A DNA stretch of 64,000 bases, taken from assembly GCA_028826165.1 (NCBI GenBank), contig JAPDFW010000054.1, forward strand, positions 252,001 to 316,000. Direction: 5' to 3'. This stretch comes from Anaeramoeba ignava. Lineage: Eukaryota; Metamonada; Anaeramoebidae. Under the pieces are notes generated by a model. That model did not search any database. It saw only the letters and a program-made list of their open reading frames with translations, and was not told the origin of the DNA. Below, piece by piece: positions 12,140 through 23,300 of the stretch; the stretch's first letter is position 1; every line of letters starts with the position of its first letter. A program made the translations under genes and the position numbers.

Positions 12140-14613
12140 TTAATTAATTTTTTCCATTTCAATGTTTAACAATTGTTCTTTTTCATCTTTAGTTTTAGAA
12201 TGAGAAAGAAACCAAATAAGATGATTTAAACGGTAAATTAATAAAATAACTGATAAAATAACAAAAATTAAGAAAGTTTTTGTATATCCAAAACTTGTTT
12301 TTTGAATTAAAATTCCAGGCACTAAATACCCAATACATTGAGAAAAACTTAATAATCCAACATCAATTCCAATCATTCTTCCAACAAAATTCGATGGGAA
12401 ATTTGTTTGAATTAAAACATTTGTATAAATCCATACTAAACCTGAAGCCGAAGATAAAACTAAAATTGAGACAAAAAAGACCCAAGCTGAATTAACAATA
12501 TTTGCAATAAAACCAATAGAAGTTCCAATAACCAAAATACAATTTGAAATAAAAAGAGTAATCCAACAAGTTTTTTGTGTTCCACTCCCAGTAAATTTTT
12601 GAGAAATAACTAAAAAAAAAATAATGTTTTTTTATTTTTGAATAAATATTTTGGAAACTTATAATATTCTTTTCTTTCAATTTAAATTTTTACAAGCTGT
12701 AAGAATTAATCCCAGTGCATCTATTGAATAAAATAATCCAACAGTAAAAGCTCCATCTCCTTTTAATGGATATTTTGTTTTTACAATTAATAAAGTCATT
12801 ACAAAAATACCAGACCAAATCATATATTGTTCAAATTTAACTGTAATCATGAAAATTAAAGATTTATTTTTGCGAAGATAACGGATTCCATCATTAAATG
12901 TAACTTTTCCTTTTTTATTTTTTTCATTTTCGTTTTTATTTTCGTTTTTATTTTTCTTTTCAGTTTCAATTTCAGTTTCAATTTTAATTTCAATTTCAAT
13001 TTGATTTTCATCTTGATTTTGATTTTCAATTTCATTTTCATTTTGATTTTGATTTTGATTTTGATTTTGATTTTGATTTTGAATTTGATTTTGATTTTGA
13101 TTTTCATCTTTATTTTCATTTTCATCTTGATTTTGATTTTCATTTTGATTTTGATTTTCATCTTTAATTTCATTTTCATCTTTATTTTGAATTTGATTTT
13201 GATTTTGATTTTCATCTTTATTTTCATCTTTAATTTCATTTTCATTTTCATCTTTATTTTGATTTTCATCTTTATTTTGAATTTGATTTTGATTTTGATT
13301 TTGATTTTGAATTAGATTTTGATTTTGATTTTGATTTTGATTTTGATTTTGATTTTGATTTTGATTTTGATTTTGATTTTGATTTTGATTTTGATTTTGA
13401 TTTTGATTTTGATTTTGATTTTCTAAATCTGTATTAAATTCTTTTTGATTTTCATTTTGAATTTGCATTTCAATTTCGTTTTTGTTTTTGTTTTTGTTTT
13501 TGTTTTTGTTTTTGTTTTTGTTTTTGTTTTCATTTTCATCTTCATTTTCAATTTCAAAATATTCAAAATTTTCTTTTGATTTATCGTTATTGATTTGATT
13601 AGAGGAACTTATGGTTTGGTTTTTTGTTTTTTTTTGATAACGTAAACTTAAAAAAACACAAATCACAGATAAAATATAACTTCCTGAATCGATTATAAAT
13701 GATAAAATAACACCTCCTTCTCCTACACTTAAACCTCCCAAAGCAGAACTCATAAAATACATAAATGAATATGTTGCTGTATCAAGTGCTATTTTATCAA
13801 ATTTTTATCATCATTATTTAAATAATAAAATAATAATAATAAAATAATAAGAAGAATAAGAAAAAAATGAATAAATTTTTTTTTTGGAAATAATTATCAA
13901 TCAAGTACTATCTGCAAGAACTGATTCTTCTTTTGTAACAACATCACAAACAACTGCAATTCTTGCAGGTAAAAAAAAAGAAGAAGCAGAAAATTGAACG
14001 GAAACAATTAAGAAAAAAAGATAAATATTTGGATGTTTATCAATAACAATATAGAATAAAACAACTACAGATCTAAATATATCACAAAAAATCATTATTA
14101 AATTCTTATTAAATTTATCAATAACCTTTTTGATTTTTGAATTATAAATAAAAAGTGGAATAAAAAATCAATTTAATTTTTAAATTTGATTTTGAATTAT
14201 AAATAAAAAGTGGAATAAAAAGTGGAATAAAAAATCAATTTAATTTTGGAATTTGTTTTTGAATTATAAATAAAAAGTGGAATTAATTTTGAATTTGATT
14301 TTGGAATTTGATTTTTAAATTTGATTTTAAATTTGATTTTGAATTTTGTTTTTAATTTTGATTTTTAAATTTGATTTTTAAATTTGATTTTAATTTTAAA
14401 TTTATTTACAGGTCCAGTTATTGGAATTAAATAAAGAGAAGGTGCAACTTTGAAAACATAAAGAAGACTTAATATTAATTGTGAATTTTTTATTTTTGTT
14501 GCAATTATAATTGTTGCTACATCTGTAAACCAATCTCCAAATTGAGAAATTACAAATGCCAACCAAATCCAGAAATATTGTTTATTTTTTCTAAGAAGTT
14601 GTAAAAATCCCAT
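12140..14613 (-). CDS. Major facilitator superfamily transporter with giant loop insertion
   Basis: Twelve-helix MFS-type permease, most like the MFS_3/EntS group of exporters; substrate unknown. Exons on the minus strand: 14410-14613, 13909-14125, 12694-13788, 12140-12609. All joints are GT-AG and in phase, 661 residues. Signature features are SQFGDWFTDVA in helix 1, GPVIDKFNKNLIMIFCD in the first cytoplasmic loop (the MFS motif-A position), AARI-like PARIAVVCD, and SSALGGL. Between helices 6 and 7, about residues 196-432, sits a low-complexity Asn/Gln/Lys/Glu/Asp insertion encoded by hexamers at about 12915-13545. Helix 7 resumes at KVTFNDGIRYLRKNKSLIF. The insertion is in the cytoplasmic central loop, where extra length is tolerated. 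It lies head-to-head with the beta-tubulin gene, with ~700 bp between. Confidence 0.85.
12994..13545 (-). repeat. Coding hexamer tract (Gln-Asn, Asp-Glu-Asn, Lys-Asn) in MFS gene
   Basis: On the coding strand this is mainly CAAAAT, GAAAAT, GATGAA and AACAAA-type hexamers, giving long QN, EN, DEN and KN runs. The longest pure run (CAAAAT, about 13270-13430) is an obvious slippage hotspot. The coding frame stays open throughout. Confidence 0.9.
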
Positions 14614-14701
14614 TTAATATTAATTAAATTTTATTATTTACAAAAAGAAAAAAATGATTTTAAAAAAAAAAATTTTTTTATTTTTTAGATTTTTTTTTTT
14701 G

Positions 14702-14709
14702 TGACGTCA
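14702..14709. promoter_or_regulatory. CRE-like palindrome TGACGTCA
   Basis: A perfect 8-bp palindrome identical to the classic cAMP-response element, 89-96 bp upstream of the MFS start codon and in the spacer shared with beta-tubulin. Four G/C bases in a row are rare in these spacers. A related TGACGTAA lies upstream of the TatD gene. bZIP binding is an inference. Confidence 0.3.
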
Positions 14710-14726
14710 TAAAGATTACTAAATTT

Positions 14727-15170
14727 ATTTTGTTAAAAAAAAGATTTAAATTACTTAATTAATTAAATAAATAAATTTTATTTCCACTTTATTTCCAATT
14801 TTTTTCCACTTTATTTCTATTTCCACTTTATTTCCACTTTATTTCCACTTTTTCTTTTTAATGTCAATTTTGTTTTTTTATTTTGTTAAAAAAAAGATTT
14901 AAATTAATTGATTAAATAAATAAATTTTATTTCCAATTTATTTCCAATTTATTTCCACTTTATTTCCAATTTATTTCCACTTTTTCTTTTTAATGTCAAT
15001 TTTGTTTTTTTATTTTGTTAAAAAAAAGATTTAAATTACTTAATTGATTAAATAAATAAATTTTATTTCCATTTTATTTCCAATTTATTTCCACTTTATT
15101 TCCATTTTATTTCCACTTTTTCTTTTTAATGTCAATTTTGTTTTTTTATTTTGTTAAAAAAAAATGTCAA
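14727..15170. repeat. Three ~135-150 bp direct repeats upstream of tubulin
   Basis: A block starting ATTTTGTTAAAAAAAAGATT, continuing through TTAATTAAATAAATAAATTT, several TTTCCACTTTATTTCC or TTTCCAATTTATTTCC units, then CTTTTTAATGTCAATTTTG. It begins at 14727, 14880 and 15012, with a partial fourth start at 15148. The rest of the 706-bp spacer (14614-15319) is T-rich, with TTGATCGAAA at 15201 and a pyrimidine tract before the A-rich leader of tubulin. Confidence 0.85.
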
Positions 15171-15319
15171 AGTCAATTTTAGTTTTTTTAATTTTTTTTT
15201 TTGATCGAAATATTTAAGGAAAAGATCAGAACAAAAAAGATCATTCTTTTCTTTTTTTTTTTCTTTTCATTTCTTTTTTTTAAAAAAATAAAATTTATAA
15301 ATAAATTTAAATAAAAATA

Positions 15320-17173
15320 ATGAGAGAAATAGTTCATTTACAAGTAGGACAATGTGGAAATCAAATAGGAGCAAAATTTTGGGAAGTAATTTCGAATGAA
15401 CATGGAATTGATCCAACAGGAGTTTATAATGGAGATAATCAATTACAATTAGATAGAATTAATGTATATTATAATGAAGCAATTGGAGGTAAAAAAAAAC
15501 AAAAAACATTTAATTATATTTAAATATTGATTTAATTTTGATTTGATTTAATTTTGATTTTAATTTGAATATTTGATTTGATTTAATTTTGATTTTGATT
15601 TTAATTTTAATTTGATTTGATTATATTTAAATTTAATTTTGATTTGGATTTGATTTGAATATTTGATTTTGATTTTGATTTAATTTAATTTTAATTTTAA
15701 TTTTGATTTAATTTTGATTTATATTTATTTTGATTTGATTTGTTTTGAATTTAAATTTGATTTGTTTTGTATTCTTTAGGAAAATATGTTCCAAGAGCTA
15801 TTCTTATTGATCTTGAACCTGGAACAATGGATGCTGTTCGTGCTGGACCTTATGGTCAATTATTTAGACCTGATAACTTTGTTTTTGGAAGATCAGGAGC
15901 TGGAAATAATTGGGCAAAAGGACATTACACAGAAGGAGCTGAATTAATTGATAATGTTCTTGATACAGTTAGAAAGGAATCAGAATCATGTGATTGTTTA
16001 CAAGGATTTCAAATTGCTCATTCTCTTGGAGGAGGAACTGGTTCAGGATTTGGTACTTTGTTGTTATCAAAAATTAAAGAAGAATATCCTGATAGAATGA
16101 TTGCTACTTTTTCAGTTGTTCCTTCTCCTAAAGTTTCTGATACTGTTGTTGAACCTTATAATGCAACTCTATCTGTTCATCAACTTGTTGAAAATGCTGA
16201 TTCTGTAATGTGTATTGATAATGAAGCTCTTTATGATATTTGCACAAAAACATTGAAGTTATCAAGTCCATCATATGGAGATTTAAATCATTTAGTATCA
16301 TCAGTAATGAGTGGAATTACATCTTGTTTAAGATTTCCAGGTAAAGAATTTTTTTGGAATTTTTTTGGAATTTTTTTGGAATTTTTAAATTAATTTTTCA
16401 AAAAAATAGGTCAATTAAATTCAGATCTGAGAAAATTGGCTGTCAATCTTGTTCCTTTCCCAAGACTTCATTTCTTCTTAATTGGATTCGCTCCTCTTTC
16501 TAGTAGAACTTCAATCGGTTACAAATCTTTAACTATTCCTGAATTAACTCAACAAGCATTTGATCCAAAAAATATGATGGCTGCAACTGATCCAAGACAT
16601 GGAAAATACTTAACAGCTTCATTAATGTTTAGAGGGAAAATGAGCACAAAACAAGTGGAAGATAACTTGATGAATGTTCTCAATAAAAACTCAAGTTATT
16701 TTGTTGAATGGATCCCAAATAACATAAAAAGCACAGTTTGTGATATTCCTCCAAAAGGACACAGATTAAGTGCAACTTTCCTTGGAAATTCAACTTCCAT
16801 TCAGGAATTATTCAAAAGATTTGGAGACCAATTCAAAGTTATGTTTAAAAGAAAAGCTTTTTTGCATTGGTATTTGGGAGAAGGAATGGATGAAATGGAA
16901 TTTAATGAAGCAGAAAATAACATGACAGATCTTGTCAATGAATATCAACAATATCAAGATGCTACTATTGATGATGAAATGGGATTGGAACAAAATGGAG
17001 ATCAAGATGAAATGATGAATGATGATGATAATGATTTTGATAATGATAATGATAATGGTTTTGATAATGATGATGATAATGATTTAGTTGGTGATCAAGA
17101 TGAGAATTTTGCAATGAAAGAAAGTTTAATGAATGATGGAGATCAAATAGAAAATGAAATTGGAGATTTTTAA
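15320..17173 (+). CDS. Beta-tubulin with extended acidic tail
   Basis: Beta subunit of the microtubule dimer; binds exchangeable GTP. Exons 15320-15488, 15780-16340 and 16410-17173 join in phase (GTAAAA/TTTAG and GTAAAG/AATAG) to 497 residues. Hallmarks: the MREI start used in tubulin mRNA autoregulation elsewhere, [12 protein letters not shown], the [14 protein letters not shown]-binding loop (usual SIGGGTGSGMG), [30 protein letters not shown] and [13 protein letters not shown] ends at residue 429, as in ordinary beta-tubulin of about 445 residues, so the core has no net indel. The change is at the C-terminus: a 68-residue Asp/Asn/Glu tail replaces the usual ~15-20 residues. M-loop and helix-10 regions carry several substitutions (TSIGYKSLT), so it may be a divergent isotype. 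Intron 1 (15489-15779) is GATTTTAATTTT-type low complexity. Confidence 0.96.
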
Positions 17174-17391
17174 AAAGAAAAAACAAAACAAAACAATTTA
17201 GAATTTTTTTCTTTTGCTTCTTTTGTTCTCAAAAAAAAAATGGAAATAAAAAAGAAAAATTGGATTGTTTTTTTTTTTTGAATATTCAATTTAATTAAGG
17301 AAAAAAAAAATTGGTATGTTTTTATTCTTGATTCATTCTAATATTTAATAATAATAATAATAATATTAATATTATTCAATTTTAATTAGTT

Positions 17392-20300
17392 TTATTTTCT
17401 GGTAATTTGTGGACTTGAAACATCCTTTTTCTTAGAATCTTTTTTCTTGCGATGTGTAAAATATCCAACAAACAATTTGGAATTTTCAAAAAGTGCAATA
17501 AGATAACTTTCAGAATCATTAAGAGCAATAAAATTAACAGGATTTTTCAAATCAAAGGATTCAACAAGTCTAAGATCATGAAGACGTCTTATGTGGATAA
17601 AACCTTGCTTTCCACCAGTAATCAAAAAGCGACTGTTTTTCGTGATAGTCCAACAATAAAGAATTTGGGAAGAAGAAACCTCCTTAAGAAACTGACCATT
17701 TATGGAATACAACCGAATAGACATATCTTGTTCTGAAAATGTGACAATATCAGAATCAGGAGAGATCTTAACCATTGAGAAAGCATGAGAGGTTGGGGAA
17801 TGGATAGTGCGCACGTATTTTCCGCTACGAAGCGTATATATGATGCAAGTTCCATCTTTTGAACCGCTGACAACAACATCGAATTCGGGACTGAAATCAA
17901 CACAGGTCACCTCGTCATCATGTCCAGAAAGAACATGAGTGGGAGTTGTATTCACAAGATCTTTTGAATTCAACGACCAAACAATTGTTGTTGTATCTTT
18001 GGATCCTGTCACAAGAACAGAACCCACAAAGGCTAGACAAGTAACAATATTGCTGTGCTTTACAATGCTTTGGGTTGTTTCCATTGATTGAACATTTGTG
18101 ATCTTGAAGCTGTTATCCCAATATCCACAACTGGCAAGAAGTGATCCAGAAAGTGCGAAAATTCCTGATAGTTTTTCAAGTGTTTTTGAGAAGGAAACAC
18201 CAATCGGTGCGCGTTTAAGTGCTGTTTGATCCTCTTCGAAAAAAAAAGGAGTTGATCCACCAAGAGGTTTTGAAGCCATCCATTTGTGTCCAGAAATACG
18301 GCGGGAAAAATCAACGGAAATGATTTTATCTGAAGCGCCAATGAAAGCAACAATTTCGGGGTTTTCGGCAAAGGAAAGAAAAATGGGAGGGTTGCTTTGG
18401 AGATTGATAATGAAAGGAGTAAAACGCAAATGGTTAATTTTTGGATCCCAATGCGAATCGCGGAGAGGAGCCTGTTCAAACGGAAGACGAGCAGGATGTG
18501 GTTTTGTGAAAAGTTGGAGTGGGGTTTGTCCGTAGTATTCTATCTCAGCCTCTAGCGCTGGTATCTGTGATTCTGGTGTTTTTTCATAATTCACAAGATG
18601 CTGATAAGTTGAGTAGCGGAATATATTGTAGGATTTTTCTGCTTGTTTTCCTTTTTGTTTGTAACCGAAAATAAGATCGATCCAATGATGCAAGTTCAGA
18701 GACACATGCTCGCTTTCCAAAGCATCTCTATTGATGCGAACAAAGTCTCTTGGAGATTTAGCCCAAGGTGGAAGCTCAACAATCCCAATATCTTTTCCTG
18801 TTTGCAACTTTCCCAAATTGAAGTTATTTGGATTCTCCAAAAATTCGGGAAGATAGAAAAATTCAGGGATCAATTCCTTAACATCGCTGGTGCCTGTCAT
18901 GCAGTTACTCCATGCTCTTTCAATTGAGCTAAATATACGGTCTGCCTTGTCGAACTTGCCGCCTTGAAAACGGACAGAGTATGTTGTGAACGGTTCCATC
19001 CGGATAAGGAAAGAAACAACAATGTTTGAGTTCGAATAATGTGTTCCATAAAGAAATGGAATCTCGTCTTTAGGAAATGAACGGTAACGCTGCAGAAATG
19101 AATCGAGTCTCTCCTGATCCATTGCGCCAATGGGCTTTGTTAGATCCCGATAAGACTCTGGGTTTGAGAGATCAAGTTTCTCGGATTTGTAGTCTGAAAG
19201 AATCCATGGGAAAACAGGATATTGAGAGATGTCATTGTAAGTTCGTCCCGAAAGTGTGTTCAATTGCATCAAGTATTCGAAATTGGATACCTCTCTGCGC
19301 TTCCATCTGCGAGTCAATTGTGCCCGATGAAGCTCAGAAATTCCATCGCGGATGCACTTCAAATTACGTATTTTACCGTCTCTTCTCAACTTGCAAGTGG
19401 ATATGATTGTGTCAGCAATACGCCCTCTTTCGCTCGTTGTTTCAAAGTTGAAAAACATGTTAGTTGAATCGGCAAAAAATATTTCAAGAGCGGTGTTTCG
19501 ATGTAAGTGGCGACGGAAAGACATGCTGATAATGCTCTGCAGATCCCATGAATAGTCTTTGTCTCGATAATCTTCTCTTGGTAATGCAAGATCAAAAATG
19601 CGTGCGTGATCAACAAAGAAATTCAATGAAAGATTTGTGATCTCAATAACGCCTGGTGTTCTTTTCAAAGGAGATATCAACTGACAAGAAACTTGGGTAA
19701 TTGTGATTTCTTCAACCTGCAGTTTCTCCTCCATTTTTCTTTCTATTTGAGGATCAATAACAGTATTATTGTTGCTGTTGCTGTTGCTGTCATCGTTTTC
19801 GATGTCGTTATCTGCATCTGGATCGTTATTTGGGTTGCTACTATTTGGGTTTTTATTTGCCGAGCGAAAATTCCCATCTTGATCGAAATCTTGATCTTTG
19901 TCAAGATCACCACTGTCATATACTTGTTCAAGTGCAGTCATCCTTTCCTTTGCCTGTTTTGCAAGTTTGCTTTGCATCTCAGCAACAAGTTGTTCAGCAA
20001 TGCGCGGTACACCTTCATCACGGCGAATTGATGCTTCATAGTGCTCGTTGAATTTGTAGTTGACACAAAGCTTCAATCGACGGCGCAAACTGTCTTCTGT
20101 TTTGTCTAATTTCCAGTGAATCTGTTTGCGCTTTTGTGGATCCTTATCATGCAAAGATACACCCCAAGGTCCGCGACCGATATCCAATTCGCGAAGAATA
20201 AGCCTACTTTCTTGTCCAATTAATCGCACTCCTCGATTTTTATGCTCTTCTTGTTTCTCCAAATTGTTTCTTTGGTTTTCAACAAGATCTGCAAGTTCTG

Positions 20301-23300
20301 GATTTTTTTTAGAATCAATAACAATATTCCCAAATTCAAGTGCATTTGTTTTTTCTTGGCGCGTGTCTGTGTCTGTACTTCTTTTCTCTGTGTATGCTTG
20401 GATTTTTTGGATTGTTTGCGTTTGTTCTTCTTGGAAATTTTCTTTTTTTGTTTGGAATTCATCTCGAATTTGGGTTGATATGTTTTGAATATATTCAAGA
20501 AAAGGATTCTGTGCATTATGATTCCCATCATTTTCTGCGCGCAATATACTAATAATCATCTGGGAAAGTGTCTGTTGTTGGGGTTTTGTTGTGAGATTTT
20601 TTTCATTTAAAATTGTTTCAACAACCAAGTTTTGTATTTGAAGAAAAATATCAGGATATTTTGAAAGTAACTGCTTTAGAAGTTGGATGCACATTGCAAG
20701 GAAAGAAGAAGGTGAATCGGAAATATTTCTCTCTCCTGAAATGAAGATGCACAGAAAAATAAATGCTATTTCAATAGTATGCGAGCGCTGCTGTGTTGTT
20801 CGACTTGGTAAGGAAAGGAACCAAGATAGTGTTTCAAATGATTTATTTATTTTTTGTGGATCTCGAGATCCGTGAGCAACTTTCAATAAGCTCACAATAA
20901 TTATTTTCTCGACAATTTCAAATCGAGCTCTTTCGTTTGGAAGAAGTTTTTTTTGGTCTAAAAAGGCAAAAATTTTGCTCGTGAATTTAGCAAGACCTTC
21001 TGTTAGATTATTGTGTAAATCATTTGTTTCTTCAAATTCGAAATTTTGAATTGGTGTACTGTAAGATTTCTCAAGATTTTTATGAGTATTGATATTATTC
21101 TTGTTATCGCTATTATAATCCTCATTCGAATTCTGTTCATGATCCAAATTATAATCTTGATTTGTGTTGTTGTCGTTTAGATCTTCTATTGAAAAAGTTG
21201 ATAAACTTTTCAATCCCATTCCGCTATGAATTAAATAAGGGTCTGATTTCAAAGAACGTAGCATATTTACTTTCATTATGCTGTTTTTTACAGAGAATAA
21301 CTTGGAAACATATCCGGAAAGATCCATAATTGATATTCCAATGAAAATTACAAATTCAAGTAAGTTTTCAACCGAAAAAGATGTGAAATTAAATTCTGAT
21401 GAGAAATTAATTTGTGAATTACTTCTCCTGATACTTTTGAGTTGTGACTGAGAAAACGAGTTTGATTGCATTTTCTTGACAATACCTGCAATTTTTCGGA
21501 AGATATCAAGGGCAAAATGTGCTGAAAAAAGTTCGTATGTTTTTGAGCGAGAAAAATACATGAGTTTGAGAAGAGTAAATGTTTTTTCAATTTCTTGCCA
21601 TCCCAACTTAGTTTTTTGAAGAGAGAAGAGATGAAGACCTTGGAAAATTTCGAATATGTTTTTGTTTATGTCCTGTTGAGATTGTGAGCTTTTAAGTTGC
21701 ATTTGTTCGAATGGAAATTTTTGGGATATTGTTTGCAAATCATTTTTTGGGTTTTTTTCACTAATTATGAATGCGTTCATTTGATGAGATTTTGGGATTG
21801 TTTCGATATAGTCTTTGACGACTGTAAATTGGTAATTTTTGAGTTGAGAATTTGGGAAATCTTTTTGAGTTGAAATGAGACCGTTTTTTTGGATTCTATG
21901 AATTTTGCGAGTGGGAGTTTTTTCATTTATATTTTCATTTATATTTTCATTTGTATTTTCATTATTTTGGTTGTCTTCTCTTTCTGTAAAATCACTTTCT
22001 TCTGTTTCTGTAAATTCAACTTCCTCTGTTTCTGTATAATACAAATCTTCTTCTTGATCCTTATTATAAATATTCTCAACAAAAATTGTTGGACTGCGTT
22101 GTACAGATTGTAATAAATTAGATTCATTCAAAAACTTCTTTTCATTCAAACTAAGCAGAATCGATTCTCTTTTTTCCTTGGAAATTGAAAGGAGTTGAAG
22201 AAGAGGATCTTGCCAAGATTCTTGAGAAATTATGAAAGACATGTTCTCGACAGAATACAGAATCATTGCTCGTAATTCCGAGGACATAAGCGCGCCTACT
22301 CTTGTGCGGTTGTTTTTTAAAAGAGATATAACAGAGCGGAACAAATGCACATTTTGTATTCTTCTTGAGGAATATTTAGGCGAGCTCTTCAGAACACTCC
22401 CGTCAGTAGGTAAATAAATACAATTAAACAATGATTTCGAAATTGATAATGTTAAAGGATATTTTGCAAGAATCTGGTGTATTTTCTGATATGAATTTTC
22501 TGAGCAAATTGAAGAGCGAATTCGGTTTCGTTTTTTGGATTTAAATAACGATCCGTTTGTGCTAATAAAAGAATGTATCTGGCAAATTATTTCAAAACTT
22601 AAGGTGCGAATTTGGTGATTTGGAGTATCGAGCAAAAGAACAAAAGGATCATCGACAAAAAATTTTGCAAGACATGAGATGTAAGGAAAGGGATCAACAG
22701 AAAGGAGAGAGGAAAGAATCTGCAAAATTCCCTCGATCAATTCTTCCTCTTTTGTAAGAAAGCATGTTGCCAATAGAAAAAGAAAGTTGTGAGATTTCGG
22801 CTTTTTGCTTTGTGCACGAGCAATATGCGAAAGTGTTGGGACAAAATTTTGGAGAAGAGCCGAAATGTTTTCTGTTGAGGGACGATGTCCAATAACTTCT
22901 CCAGTTACTGGATGAATTTTCTCGCTTTTCGCGTGAGAATATTTTGTGGGGATTGTCCAGTAATATCGCTCAATGATTGCGATAACATCCTCCAAATGCG
23001 AACGGTTCGATCGACGACGTTCCAAAAAGGAAAAAATATTTGTTAATTTGCAAATGAGGATTTTTTGGAAGACTTCATCAAAATAGATCCAAATATCAAA
23101 ATCAAGAAGTAGTTGAGAAAGTAACGCTTCACGGAATTGCTTATTATGAGATTTGATAAAAAGCTGATAAAGAGACTCGATGATATCTTGTGAAATCAAA
23201 GAGGGAGGAAGGCGCTTAATAAGATGGCCAATAAGAGCAAATCCTTTACAAAAAACAAATTCGTCTTGATTTGATAAGTTGTTTACAAGCATTTGTTTCA

